Assembly: GCA_036186865.1 (NCBI GenBank)
Contig: AP025075.1
Location: 16,662,744-16,726,743 of the forward strand
DNA length: 64,000 nucleotides
Source: Eustoma russellianum
Taxonomy: Eukaryota > Streptophyta > Magnoliopsida > Gentianales > Gentianaceae
Direction of reading: 5' to 3'
Shown here: piece after piece, positions 34,245 to 46,951 of the stretch
Layout: each line of letters opens with the position of its first letter
How positions within the stretch are numbered: position 1 is the first letter of the stretch
Position numbers and translations under genes: made by a program
Notes under the pieces: model-generated
Told to the model about the DNA's origin: nothing
Databases searched by the model: none
The model's input: only the letters and a program-made list of their open reading frames with translations

Positions 34245-34657
34245 TGTAGAGAAAAAGGAGTTTGAGTGATTACAAAATACATGATTTAAATAACGTGTAC
34301 TAAAGAAATGCATGACACGTTTTATGACTTGACACGTTTTTGCATAAAACCTGTCTTATATAGTTCATATATAATGTTGCCGTACTAACAAGCTATGAAG
34401 CTTTAAAGCTTACATCAAATGGCGAACATTTGTTGTGTTTGAACTATTTTCAGGTGCCACCATTAATGAACTAAACTAGTTCACTAAGTGAAGTACTTAG
34501 TTAAATGAATTAAGTAGTTCATTGTGGTGATATATTTGGAGAAGGCACAAAGACAACAAATTGAAGAATGGAAAGTCTTCTTCCCTCTCATTATACATGC
34601 CTTTTATATATATATATATGTACACACACATATATATATACACACACACACATATAT

Positions 34658-34697
<40 letters not shown>

Positions 34698-36029
34698 TCA
34701 GATTTTTTTAAAAAGGCACTATACACATATATTCCAACGTACAACCGACACGTTATATATTTCACGAACGTACGTTAACGTCACACCACTATGTTTATCT
34801 CATATTTATGAGTATATTCAGGTCTTATATCATATGATATAAGTCATAGTGATGACAAAATTATTACGATACATTAAAAGGTTCTAAACCACAAGTTATC
34901 GTATCGGGTGAATACCAAAACTTCGCCAACGTGTCATGTACTTGCCATATATAGATGGCCAGCCCCTACACTTCAAAAATGGCCACAAATTTCGTGGATT
35001 ACATGGTATATACAGCCATAAAATCATTCTATGTTGGCACACACAAATCACCCCCAATTAAGGCCAAATTGTGGAGATTTCAAATTCAACATTTTTGTCA
35101 CATGTAGGAGCCACTTTAATCAGCCATGAGTGCTGAATATTAAAGTTTAATTTATATATATTATGTGTAACATAATATATATAACATGTGCAAAAAGTTG
35201 GAATTTAATCGGAGAAAAATCGGGTAATCGACAAACGTCGAAAATTCGGTTTTCTACGAACATGGCACATGAAACATTTTTGGCATGACACATAACATGT
35301 ATCTAGACACTTTTTACATACTCTATACATTCTAAAGTGTTCTATAAAAATCAATTAAGGTCTGATTGGAATATACCATGTGTGTATAATTATTGTGCAC
35401 TATTTTACAAAGGTTGTAAAAATAAAATTCAGCATATATACAATCTATCATCACACGCCTAGATCACCTTGTTGGAGCATATGTGGAGCTCTGTTGGCAT
35501 CTTGATTGGACAAGAGTGAAGTATACAAGGTTGGTTACATAAATAAAGGAGCTACACAAGGTAACATTTCAAACTATGTCACATTTGTAACACATGTTGA
35601 AAATTTTAGCATGTGTGCATTAAGGCTGGCCAAATTTTTGAGATAAATGTGCCATATTTACTTCTTTGAATTATATGGATTTATTGGGAGATAAAATGGA
35701 AATGTTTTAAGAATATTATGGAAATAATGTGATGATATTTTGAAATATCACACATGCTGAAAATTTCAGCATGTGTTGGAATGTATGTGGCTGAATTCTT
35801 GACTTGAAATTAAGCATATTTGGTTTTTTATTTTCAAGGGATAAATCTACTACATACATGGCAATAATTTGAACTTGTCTTAGATATCACACATGCTGAA
35901 AATTTCAACATGTGGAGAATAATGGTGGCCGAATTTTATGTGATTAAATGTGATGAATTGTCTTGCTAATTATGTGGAATTGATATGAGACTTATGGCAA
36001 CATTTTTATGGCTAATTGGCACATGTTTT
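34245..36029 (+). repeat. Truncated 3' LTR copy of element D
   Basis: It begins TGTAGAGAAAAAGGAG right after the polypurine tract, like the 5' LTR. It matches the first 1.7 kb of that LTR and breaks off after GGCTAATTGGCACATGTTT. A second LTR start follows at once. Confidence 0.85.
34597..34702. repeat. (TA)n/(CA)n microsatellite in an LTR
   Basis: Alternating TATATA, CACACA and TATATA runs lie at the site where the 5' LTR has only a short (TA)n. It is an expansion specific to this LTR copy. Tyr/Ile/His-rich ORFs across it are artefacts. Confidence 0.8.
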
Positions 36030-39000
36030 TGTTGAGAAAAGGGGGTTTGAGTGATTACAAAATACATGATTTAAATAACGTGTACCAAAGAAATGCATGA
36101 CACGTTTTATGACTTGACACGATTTTGTATGAAACCTGCCTTATATAGTGCATATATAATGTTGTCACACTAACGAGCCATGAAGCTTTAAAGCTTACAT
36201 CAAATGGAAAACATTTGTTGTGTTTGAACTATTTTCAGGTGCCACCATTAATGAACTAAACTAGTTCACTAAGTGAAGTACTTAGTTAAATGAACTAAGT
36301 AGTTCATTAAATGGTGATACATTTGGAGAAGGCACAAAGGCAACAATTTGAAGAATGGAAAGTCTTCTTCCCTCTCATATCACACGCCTTATACATATAT
36401 ATATATTAAGATTTTTTTAAAAGGCACTATACACATATATTCCAACGTACTACCGATACATTACATATTTTACGAACGTACGTTAACGTCACACCAATAT
36501 ATTTACCTCATATTTATGAGCATATTCAGATCTTATATCGTATGATATAAGTCATGGTGATGACAAAATTATTACGACACGTTACAAGGTTCTAAACAAA
36601 AAATTATCGTATCGGGTGACAACCGAAACTTCGCCAACGTATCACGTACTTGCCATATATAGATGGCCAGCCCCTACACTTCAAAAATGGCCACAAATTT
36701 CGTGGCTTACATGCTATATTCATCCATGAAATCATTCCATGTTGGCACACACAAATCACCCCCAATTAAGGCCAAATTGCGGAGATTTCAAATTCAACAT
36801 TTTTGTCACATGTAGGCACCACTTTAATCAGCCATGAGATCTGAATATTAAATTTTAATTTATGTATATTATTTATAACATAAATATAACATGTGCAAAA
36901 AGTTAGAATTTAGTCGAAATCGACAAACGTCAAAAATTCGTTTTTCTACAAACACGACACGTGGAACATTTTTGGCATGGCACATAAAATGTATCTAGAC
37001 AATTTTTACATACTCTATATATTCTAAAGTTTTCTAGAAAAAATCAATTAAGGGATGATTGGAATATACCATATGTGTATAATTATTGTGCACTATTTTA
37101 CAAAGTTTGCAAAAATAAAATTCAGCACATGTACAAGCTTATCACACGCCTACTACAACTTTGATGAAGCATATGTGGAGCCTAGTTGGCATCTTGATTG
37201 GCCAAGAATAAAGTATTCAAGGTTTGTGACATAAAGAAAGAAGCTACACAAGGTAACATTTCAAACTATGTCACATTTGTAACACATGCTAAAAATTTCA
37301 GCATGTGTGCATTGAGTTGGCCGAATTTTTAAGCTTAAATGTGCCATATTTACTTCTTTGAATTATATGGATTGATTGGGAGATAAAATGGCAATGTTTT
37401 AAAAATATTATGGAAATAATGTGATGATATCTTTAAATATCACACATGCTGAAAATTTCAGCATGTGTGGAATATATGTGGCAGATTTTATGGTCTCTAT
37501 GATGACCAATTTGATTCCCAAATTAGTAGAGATTTTTATGTACTAAATAATGATTGATTTCTTCTTTATTTTCAAGGGATAAATCTACTACCTACATGGC
37601 AATGTTTTGAATATTGTGCGAATATCACACATGCTGAAAATTTCAGCATGTGGAATAATGTTGGCCGATTTTAAGGATGAAAATGTTGATGAGTTGTCTT
37701 GCAAATTTTATGGAATTTATTGTGTGACTTATGGAAAAATTTTAATGACTAGTTGGCACATGTTTTTAAGTGTTAGTTTCAGATTTATCTAGTCATCAAA
37801 TGATGACAACTTTCATCCAATCAATGAGTGCCAAATAAGCAAGGCTATAATGATCATCCAATGAGGAGTTGTCATGTAAGCAAGTGAATGTCACAATGAT
37901 GCAAGATATTCTTTCAAGGACTTAAAAGATAATTTTCAAGGGGAAGAACAAGGCATAGGGGGCGGCTACAACTTGATAAAATGAAGACGAAGTAGTGCAA
38001 AATACAAGACAAGCCTCACAAATTCAAAAGTGCAAAAAGAGTCTTCTATTCTCTTCTTCTTCTACCTTTCTTTCTTCTTCTCTCTTAAAGAATATTGTAT
38101 TCATACTCATACATTTTGAATAGGCTTCATCTATACCACCATACACTCTATATTGTTGTAAAAGATTGACCAAGGTGTGATCAATCTTGCATCCGCTAGG
38201 TGGTGGTGTTCGTGATCGTTGTAATCACTACAAGGTTTGTAAAGGGTTGGAGTTGGTGTGTAACTCCATCAACCCTGTGTGGTAAGGTGTTGTTTGTGTT
38301 TTTTGATTAGTGATAACCGAGGAAGGTGTCCTCGAAGACTGGAGTAGGTTGATTTAACCGAACCAGTATAAAATTCCTTGTGTTCTTTACTTTTCAGCAC
38401 TTACTTTCAGTTTCCAGCACAGTGCATCATTTTTATCACGTTTTTAAAAATAGTAAACGAACTTCAAAAATCACGAAACTTTCAAGAAACATAGACACAC
38501 GTCTTAAGGTTTATTTGGCGCAAGTTTCAACCCTTTTAGACACGTATAAGTCATCCAAACGTCAAAAGTTCTGAGACTAGTGCAGTCTGATTTTCAGGCT
38601 TGCAAAGGTTGAGACTTTGAACATATTTGACTAACTTCCCAAAAGAATTTTCCAAAACTGTTTCAACCCAATTAAATATACCTAATAAGGGGTTAGTCAT
38701 TAAATTTTTAGAGCATTTGGAGTCACGGTTTAATTGAAATTAATTTTTCAAATCACACTACCGTTTCTGGCAGATTTCTGCAATCTGACCACAAACAATT
38801 TTTAAAGGGGTTAGAGGTTGAGTTTTGATATGAAATTGGTAGGAGATACTCAGAACATCTGAGACTAATTTCTCTCCAAATTTTCGAATTTTTGAAGACC
38901 TGTAACCTAGTTTTCAAAACGTTACAAAATAGGTCCTTAAAACAGAAACTGTTTTCAGAAGTTGGATTTTTGGTCTAAAACAATTTTAAAAACTACATTT

Positions 39001-39051
39001 TTCGCACCACTATTCAAGCCCCCCTTCTAGTGGTGCCTTACAGATCCTACA
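36030..39051 (+). repeat. Full 3' LTR at the right end of element D
   Basis: It starts TGTTGAGAAAAGGGGG and ends AGATCCTACA, next to the TSD copy AGGCT. It matches the 5' LTR throughout but opens TGTTG like the E-type LTRs rather than TGTAG. It carries three hairpin palindromes (37283, 37443, 37628). Confidence 0.88.
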
Positions 39052-39842
39052 AGGCTGTGGTTGGACTGACTGTAACAAACTGGCCTTTGTTTCTCCTATA
39101 TGAGGCTGAGCTAACCTCTGTGGTCATTCAGAAATCGATCAGAAAGCAGTCAGTCTTCTTCTCTTCTCTGCATACACTCCTCTTCTTTCTGCATAAATCT
39201 CCCTCGTCAAATCCCCTATCTCTGCATAAATTTGCATTTCCAAGTCATCCGAGATGCCAGAGACACTTTACAGGTTTGTTGAGTTCATACGCTGCAGTGC
39301 CACTCGTTTGAATTGATTTTGTTGTATCCTGGGAGACGATTGCTTCCTCAGGTTGGACATAGTATACCGAAGCAATACATCTTAAGGACAGAGTCTTGGA
39401 ATTACTTCGGATTCTCTGCTCGGCTAAACTGCTGAGTTGCTATTAGCCTAGCACTATCGTGCTGAGCTGTTGTCGAGCTCTGCTGTGTGCTGAGCTTGAT
39501 TGATCGGTTGATAACGCAGCACTGTTATTCTGCAGTGCTGTGTGCTGTGCTCGGCTGTTTGGCTGAGAGCATCTGTTGTTCTGCAGTGCTGCCGTATTGA
39601 TCTCTGCTGCTGTGCTGAGCTCGGTTGGACGATTGATAGAACAGCACTGCTGTTCTACGGTGGTGTTGTCCTGGGGTCGGTAGATCGATCATATGTTCAG
39701 GATGCAAACTCAATTGCGCTGCTTGGACTGATCTGACAGGTCGACCCATCCTGCCCTAAGCCAGGTAGGTTGGCCGTTGCTTTATTTCAGAAACACACAC
39801 TGTACAGAATTCGATTTTGTCTAATTTGATTTATTTCTAACA
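39052..39842 (+). repeat. 3' LTR of C, right part
   Basis: From 39057 it continues the LTR of element C after the insertion of D; 39052-39056 (AGGCT) is the right TSD copy. GCTGAGCT-type imperfect repeats lie at about 39440-39620. It ends TTATTTCTAACA before the AAGAC duplication. Confidence 0.9.
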
Positions 39843-39995
39843 AAGACAAGTCTTTATGCAAGACTTGGTCACTTGTTGCCATAATTCGTGAGGGCAAGTG
39901 CTAGTTTTCGCATAAGGTCGTAAGTTAGGTCATTTAAATAACTTGACAAGTTCTTGCAGACTGATCACCTACGTAATAACTCTCATCTATTTCTG
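39843..39995. repeat. Diverged tandem repeat, third segment
   Basis: It starts with AAGAC, the right TSD of C. It continues the array pattern (AAGACAAGTCTTTATGCAAGACTTGG, then CGTGAGGGCAAGTGC), which decays by about 40000. Confidence 0.55.
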
Positions 39996-40949
39996 AATAG
40001 GTTCTTTAGAACAGGTCACACACGTGACATATTCTCATGTGTTCTTGAAAGTGTTCGTGAAGGCAAGTCAATTTCCGTAACTTGGCCACTTCCTTGTCAT
40101 TCACGTCTTAGCTTTCATGGCCTTGACTCATACCTAGCTATCATGATTTAACCTCGCTTGGCTTTCATATATTCACCTTACTTGATTTTCATGTAGTACC
40201 CTTATATTGGGCGCTGTCCTCATTTGAATTTCACTTCTCATGCATTGAAATTTCACCTTCATGTTTTCTCCACCGCATAGATATGAGGTTGGGAGACTCG
40301 TTGTTTGTTATACTATGCGAGTTTAACGTTTTGGAACGAAAAACTAATGTGTCGGATACTACATCCTAATCCGTGAAACGAACAAATTCTAAATACTTCA
40401 TCCACTATAGTATATCAGTTCAAATTGAGACTCTAACGTAATATAAATTACACTATGTTAAAAAAAATCAAAATTAACTTATATTTTGAGACGAAGATAG
40501 TAATGAAAATTTCGCTCTTGGTTTTAAAATTCAAAATCTTGGGTTGTTACAAAGTAACTTGATTTTTTTTTGTCATATTGAGGTTCAGGTTTAGATGACA
40601 TTGCCAATCATAACCTAAGTTTCTAAAATAGTACGTGACATTTGTAGTATCAAAGCTCTAAGTTATAATCTTAGGGTAGCATATGTGTTGAAATGATAAT
40701 GGTGTCATGATGGATGTCTTCAACTTCATTATGTTCTCGAGTTATAAGTTTGATGCAATTATGCATATTAATGCTAACTCGTAAGCTGACGTCTCAAATG
40801 TTATGCCAGATGCTTTGGCGCTATCATTGTAATTCCAACCTAAATATTACGCTTTATCTTATTTGCTATTTAAATCCATACTTCCCGATTCTTAAGTCAT
40901 GTGATTTTATAGTTATCATCTATATAACAGATTATCCGTGTAATCAGGA
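39996..40949. other. Non-genic DNA, nothing recognised
   Basis: This is AT-rich sequence with weak echoes of the tandem repeat until about 40150, then nothing I can assign. No ORF has a recognisable domain. Confidence 0.45.
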
Positions 40950-41172
40950 AATATGTAACGGCAATTTGACTTGCAAGGGAAAAATTTTATGTATTTCTCA
41001 ATGATTTGTACAGTACTCTACCCTTCATCTTATAGGACTTCTTCTATACATGTATATGATAACTTGTTAATTACAAATCAATCATGACACAATCATAATC
41101 AAATCTTTCCTAATCTAAAAATATACACATTCCTGTATTCATGACATTACACTTAATCAGGGATTGCTAACA
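40950..41172 (-). repeat. Probable 3' LTR of Ale-like copia I
   Basis: On the minus strand TGTTAGCAATCCCTG begins directly after a polypurine tract (GAGGGGGAG, 41173-41183). The sequence is AT-rich like the short LTRs of Ale elements. The low end is uncertain because no second LTR is in the window. Confidence 0.5.
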
Positions 41173-42804
41173 CTCCCCCTCAAGTTGAACCATGGGATCG
41201 ATGACGTTCAACTTGCACAAGATACCTTCAAATGACCTCCCATTAATTGTTTTGGTTAACATGTATGCTAACTGGTCTTTTGACTGAACAAATGGGAGTT
41301 CAACAAGTCCTCCTTCTAATTTTTCTTTGATAAAATGACGATCGATTTCCACATGTTTGGTTCGGTCGTGCTGTACTGGGTTTTCTGATATGCTGATAGA
41401 CGCTTTGTTATCACGCAGCAGTGGTGTTGGCAGGTTAAACTGTAAACCAATATCTTTGAACAACTTCTGAACCCATAATACCTCGATGATTCCTTTCACA
41501 ATTCTGCAAAATTCTGCCTCAGCACTTGATAGGGAGACAACATTTTTTTCTTGCTCCACCAAGTTACAAGATTACCTCCTACTAGTGTAAAATACCCAGA
41601 AGTGGACTTCCGATCAACTAAGTTCCCAGCTCAGTCAGCATCAATATAAGCTTGGATGTTCAAATGTCCATTATTCCGAAATACAATGTCTCTACCCAGC
41701 GTATATTTCAGATATTGTAAGATACACTTGACTGCCTCCACATGATGCTCCTGGGGACTGTACATAAACTGACTGACCATACTTACAGCAAAAGCAATGT
41801 CGGGTCGTGTATGTGACAAGTATATTACTTACCAACCAGGTGCTGATATTGTCCCTTATCAGCAGGAGCTCCCCCATCAACAACCTGTAGCTTATGATTT
41901 ACCGCCATAGGAGTTTTACAAGGTTTGCAGTCGAGCATTCCAATCTCAGTAAGGAGATCCAGAATATACTTGTGCTGTGATATATAAATTCTAGTTTCTG
42001 ACCTCAAGACTTTAATACCCAGAAAATATTTCAATCTTCCAAGATCTTTCATTTAAAATTTAGTGAACAGATTCTTATGAGGACGCGCAATCTCCTTAGT
42101 GTCATCTCCTGTGACAATCATGTCATCTACATAGATAGTCAAACATGTCAGCAGACCCTTTCTCCGTTTAACAATAACGTATAGTTTGTATTACTCTGAC
42201 GGTAACCATCTTGCTTCATTACACCAGTAAATTTGCCGAACCAGGCTCGAGGCAACTGTTTTAGTCCATACAAGTCCCTTTTTAGTCTGCATACTTCCCT
42301 TGGCCTAAACCCTGTAGAGAATCTTGGAGGGGGGGTCCATGTATACTTCTTCTTTTAGATCGCCATGTATGAACGCATTCTAAACATCAAATTGGTGGAG
42401 AGGCCAATTTCGTGTTGATGCGATGGAAAATAATACTCTAATTGTATCAATATAGGCCATAGCAGAGAACGTCTCTGAATAATCGATGCCATATGTCTGA
42501 GTATATCCCTTTGCTACTAAACGAGCCTTGTGCCTTTCAACACTTCCATCGGCTTTGTACTTGACCTTGAACACCCAACAACATCAAACAGATCTCTTTC
42601 CAGGAGGAAGAACACACCTTTCCTATGTCTTATTTTTCTCCAAGGCTTGCATTTCATTTATCATTGCCTCTTTCCATGTTGGTTGAGTTTGGTCTTCTTC
42701 AATAGTTTGTGGAATCTGTTCTGAGAACAGAGACACAAAGAATCCTTTAGTTGCGTTAGACACTCCTTCAATCGATGCAGTCACTGGATACTTGGACATT
42801 TTAG
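41173..42804 (-). pseudogene. Ale-like copia RT and RNase H fragment (I)
   Basis: From high to low on the minus strand: MSKYPVTASIEGVSNATKGF and QPTWKEAMINEMQALE (about 42610-42800), leading into RT. Then VFKVKYKADGSVERHKARLV (42380-42574), MKDLGRLKYFLGIKVLRSET (42052 down) and MSHTRPDIAFAVSMVSQFMY (41819 down). RNase H: VVSLSSAEAEFCRIVKGI, LLRDNKASISISENPVQHDR and HVEIDRHFIKEKLEGG (41167-41562), with tail SKDQLAYMLTK. The pieces lie in different frames, so it is dead. Homology stops near 42804, where an LTR-like sequence of element G begins; gag and integrase are not in the window. Confidence 0.85.
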
Positions 42805-43512
42805 GTGCTCGTTCTGGAGAGTACTGCTTGAGAGAAACTCCTTGCTTAGTTCAGCGTGTGGTTTTAAAGAAGCGCATGCATCATGTGACACGAAGGATAA
42901 GATTTGACAGGCAAGAAATGACATTCGCATATGAACTGTTATGTAGTATGTTATGCTCGATATGTGTTGGTTCTGTATTTGTGTATCATTTATGCGGCTT
43001 ATTTGGCTTTGATGAGTTGTTATAAAGATGTTGTTTGCTAATCCGAGCACCTTATTTTGGACATTGATTTATGTACTGGTGACTCGTCATGTGTGGTCTC
43101 ATAAGGTGTATAGATGGGTTACTTGCTAGCAATGTTTTCGCTAAGAATAGATACTCCATCTTCTTCTCAGGTGAGCTAGAGTACGAAATGATTTTTGTAG
43201 AAGACGACGGCGAGTGGGCTCATTGGGATGATGGTCACTGAAGTGGATAGATTTATGTTCATTCTCTTTTTAGCTGAAAGACTTACTGTTTAATATTTTG
43301 TATTGGATGATATAGTAGACATTTCCCCGAACACGTTAATTTCCACGGTATTTCATTCGGTTATATTGTTGTTATTGAAGTTTTAAATTTTACGATGTTT
43401 CCGCTAATTTATCTTACTCATAGATGACGTGTGCTTGCTCTGCTTTGACGCTTCGTAGTTCTCGTAGCAGAGTGCATAGGTACCGATGTCCAGTATAGGG
43501 CCGGAACGCTAC
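42805..43512 (+). repeat. Probable 5' LTR of a Tekay-like element (G)
   Basis: The segment ends GGCCGGAACGCTACA and is followed by GGTGTATCATCT, a decayed form of the GG-TGGTATCAGAGC primer site seen in element B. A gypsy gag starts 264 bp further on. Its left edge is set only by where copia homology stops; it may be truncated. Confidence 0.5.
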
Positions 43513-43775
43513 AGGTGTATCATCTATCTTGGAAACTTAGGTTCATGATCTTTTAGCAATTTAAGATGTGATTTGTCCTTAAGTTTGATCCTTACGTATA
43601 GACTGGATAACTAGAGTCTAAGTGTGATTTTGGTTCGGCGTGTGCGGGTGCGTTCGTCATCTAATTTTCATATTAATATTCTTATTTCATACCCCACCCA
43701 TTCTTATGTATTCAAGCTTTCAGTAATATCCAATGTTTACTGATTGCTAATGAAAACATTGACCTTTCAGAGAAA
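43513..43775 (+). other. 5' leader of element G
   Basis: This lies between a decayed primer site and the gag ATG. It contains no ORF. Confidence 0.45.
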
Positions 43776-44058
43776 ATGTCTCTACGAAGAGATAACACAG
43801 GAAACTCGGGCAATGGGCAAGAAAATGAGCCCCCACAAGTGGTTCTACCCCAAGTGCTCACGGATGCACTGATGGTGATCGCACAGGGGTATGCCCAACA
43901 GCAGCATCCTCTGCCTCCTCCGCCACTGCTGCATAATATCCGGTTCTTCTATGGAGAGATGAGGAAGATCAGGGTTTCGAGTTTGGGGGATGTACCGACT
44001 CCGAAGAGGCTCTGCATTGGTTGGCTGAGGTAGAGAAATGCTTCAGGCTGGTGCAAGT
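43776..44058 (+). pseudogene. Tekay-like gag N-terminus (G), cut by element E
   Basis: It starts MSLRRDNTGNSGNGQENEPP and continues VFLPQ-type sequence, QQQHPLPPPP and RFFYGEMRKIR, paralleling the gag of element B (GEMKWVHV after a Gln-rich stretch). After a frame change the sequence reads EALHWLAEVEKCFRLVQV, the next part of Retrotrans_gag. The reading is cut at 44058 by the TGTTGAG start of element E. The rest of G would lie beyond the window. Confidence 0.75.
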
Positions 44059-44430
44059 TGTTGAGAAAAAATATTTGAGTGATTTACAAATGCATGATTT
44101 AAATACTACGTGTTTACAAAATGCATGAATAAATTATTGCTTGACACGTTTATGTGATAAACATGCTCTATATGCTTATATATATTGTTGCCGTACTAAC
44201 AAGCCATGAAGCGTTAAAGCTTATATCATATGGCAAACATTTGTTGTCTTTGTATTGTTTTCACATGCCACAATTAATGAACTAAACTAGTTCATTAAGT
44301 GGAATGCTTAAGTTAATGAACTAAATAGTTCATTAAATGGAGACATATTTGGTGCAGGCTATATGGCAACAAATTTAGAAATGGAAAGTCTTCTCCCCAT
44401 ATGAATTCACACGCCTATTATATATATTTG

Positions 44431-44461
<31 letters not shown>

Positions 44462-45481
44462 TATTTTTTTAAAAAAGGCACAATACACATATATTCCGAC
44501 GTACCGCCGACACGTTACATATATTACAAACGTACGTCGATGCCACATCACTATATACACCTCATATTTATGAGTATATTCAGGTCTTATATCATATGAT
44601 ATAAGTCATGGTGACATCAAAATTATAACGGCATGTTACAAGGTCATAAACCGAAATTTGTCGTATCGGGTGACTACCGAAATTTCACCGACATGTCACG
44701 TACTTGCCATATAAAGATGGCCAGCCCATATACATCAAAAATAGCCAAAAATTTCGTGGCTCACATGTTAATATCAGTCACTAAATCATTCCATGTTGGT
44801 GCACACAAATCACCCATAATTTATGCTAAATTTGTGAAGAATTCAAACTCAATTTCATTAGTGCACATGTACCATTTTTACTTAAGAAATTGGAGCTGAA
44901 TATACACTTTATTTTATGTATATTATGTGTGACATGATATATATTATATGTGCAAGAAGTTTGAATTTAATCGGAGAAAAATCGCGTAATCGACAAAAGT
45001 CGAAAATTCGGTTTTCTATGAACATACACACATAGTACGTTTTTGAGTCATAGATGTAACATGTATCTAGACACTTTTTACACATTCAAGACATGTTAAA
45101 GTGTTCTAAAAAATTCAAAATGGGGCTGATTATTATTTACCGTATATGTGTAAAGATTGTGCATTATTTGACAAAACTTACTAAAATGAAATTTCAGCAC
45201 ATGTCCATTCATTCTACACGCCTATTTCATCTTGATTGGAGCCTAGGTGGAGATTATTTAGCATTTCAATTGGTGGATAATATGCCACACAAGATTGGTG
45301 ACATAGAAGAGGGCACCACAAAAGGAAATTATTCAAAAGAGACACATGCTGAAAATTTCAGCACATGTCTCTTAAGTTGGCGATTTTATGGTAGTAATTG
45401 TCCTCAATTTGTCTCCCAAATTCAAGGGATTGAAATGTGATAGTATGGTAATGTTTTGAATACATTTTAGCACATATTTTG

Positions 45482-45977
45482 TGTTAGGAAATCAACCGAG
45501 ATCACTACAAAACGCGCAACGGAAAACAAAAACTTGATCTCCGATTTCCTACCAAGGATCCATATTGTTCGTTTAATTCGATGAAAGAAACTCGAAAATT
45601 ACCTTTGTAGATCCGAATTACGCAGATAAAACAGGTGCGAAAATATGATCACCCTCTGTCGGTATCCACACGAACGCTTCCGTCTGGAGTACTAGCTCTT
45701 CAAACGACACGGCTGAAGAACTCGGTTTTTCACAGAAACGGCTCTAGGGTTTCTTTGATGATTCTGTATATCTTTTTCGTGTGTAGTGTATACGAGATAC
45801 ACAAATATATACATATACGTAGACATCAAAATCCGAGTCCTAATCGGATTAGTTGATGCCAATCAAAATCCATATCAGATACGGATTCTATCAGGATATT
45901 CAAAATCCATGTCAGATATGGATTCTCTCGTTATTATCCGATAATACATAGATATATATAATCACCAAAAAAACGAA

Positions 45978-46019
<42 letters not shown>

Positions 46020-46951
46020 TAATATCCAATATTAATATTATTAATATTAAAAACGATAATAATAATAATAATAATAATATCCAATATTAATATTATTAAT
46101 ATTATTAATCTCAGCCTTACGCATTCTTGTGTGTGACCCGATAGGCCCATATTAATTGGCAGTTGATTAAATCTCTATTAAACCAACAAGTCGTAATTGA
46201 CCTCTAGCAAGGCATTACAACTACCCAATTAATACGAGTAAAGTCCAACTAGCCTAATAATAGTACATACATTAATCCTTCTGTCACACAATATCTAGTT
46301 TGAACATAAGTCATGGTCAGCGTCATACTTATATAGTTCAAACATATGATTACTCGATCTCTAAGTAGACTGATAAAACAAATGATATTGATCACACTAT
46401 CAATTCATTTGAGCACGGCCATGCATTTCAAAGTCTCACTAATCGAGGGGCCCAAAGATATCTCTCTCAAAAGAGAGGGACAAATTCTATCTTGATTGTT
46501 CAATATCCTCTACATAATTTCTATCACATTCAATCATGACCTTTATTATTACCCAGTTACGGATAACGTTTGATCATGTCAAAATATAATAGTCCTTATG
46601 TTGGAAACTATGACAATCTCAAGTCAAAGGATTAAAACATGACTATCATGAGATTTACTTATGACGCTAATCCATGTAGCAATCTCATGATGGGTCTATC
46701 CAATACACTGTTCTCTAACAAGTATCTATGAGATTGATTCGTATCACCATACACATAATCATCTCATGATTATCAAATCAATACTCATACTGATTATAAA
46801 TTATTTTATCTCCATAACAATAATGAATCAGGGATATATATCAAAATTGTGTAACATACTAACCAACAATAATGATAATAAAACCTCTTTTATTAATAAT
46901 AAATGCATAACATAAATATCCAAATCATGGCCTAGGGCATATACACTAACA
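45482..46951. mobile_element. Copia-type solo LTR (H) inside the LTR of E
   Basis: It begins TGTTAGGAAATCAACCGAG and ends TACACTAACA, with the exact 5-bp duplication TTTTG on both sides (45477-45481 and 46952-46956). The other E LTR (62860-62880) shows the empty site. It is 1470 bp with no internal coding, which fits a solo LTR left by recombination between the two LTRs of a copia element. Confidence 0.8.
45981..46115. repeat. (AAT)n microsatellite with local duplication
   Basis: AAT runs alternate with ATCCAATATTAATATTATT, present twice about 65 bp apart. This is a local duplication within the solo LTR. Confidence 0.8.

Larger units (their letters stand above)
25937..39051 (+). mobile_element. 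Ty1/copia SIRE-like retrotransposon D
   Basis: A 2.9-kb 5' LTR (TGTAG...CTACA), a tRNA-iMet primer site, a long gag with a coiled-coil tail, protease-integrase-RT-RNase H, repeated polypurine motifs and 3' LTR sequence lie in order on the plus strand. Flanks CGACT and AGGCT each differ by one base from CGGCT, the matching bases in the unbroken LTR of C, so they are decayed TSD copies. The 3' side is unusual: a truncated LTR copy (34245-36029) is followed directly by a full one (36030-39051). Gag and RT resemble the Maximus/SIRE lineage. No envelope-like ORF lies between RNase H and the LTR. Confidence 0.9.
19496..39842 (+). mobile_element. Ty1/copia retrotransposon C, split by element D
   Basis: The left LTR (19496-20785) and the right LTR (25367-25936 plus 39057-39842) share TATTGG...TTATTTNTAACA ends. 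The exact 5-bp duplication AAGAC flanks the element (19491-19495, 39843-39847). Plus-strand gag, protease, integrase, RT and RNase H remnants lie at 20908-24860, and a polypurine tract precedes the right LTR. Its own length without D is about 7.2 kb. Many stops and frameshifts show decay before or after D inserted. No tRNA-Met primer site is seen after the left LTR. Confidence 0.9.

Noticed and set aside
34025..34245. Envelope-like ORF expected in some SIRE elements
   Set aside because: Only about 220 bp separate the RNase H stop from the LTR and no such ORF is present.
34524..34842. Tyr/Ile/His/Thr-rich ORFs
   Set aside because: They are translations of a (TA)n/(CA)n microsatellite in an LTR.
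40714..41004. 96-residue plus-strand frame
   Set aside because: AT-rich, no domain, and it overlaps the LTR of a minus-strand copia fragment.
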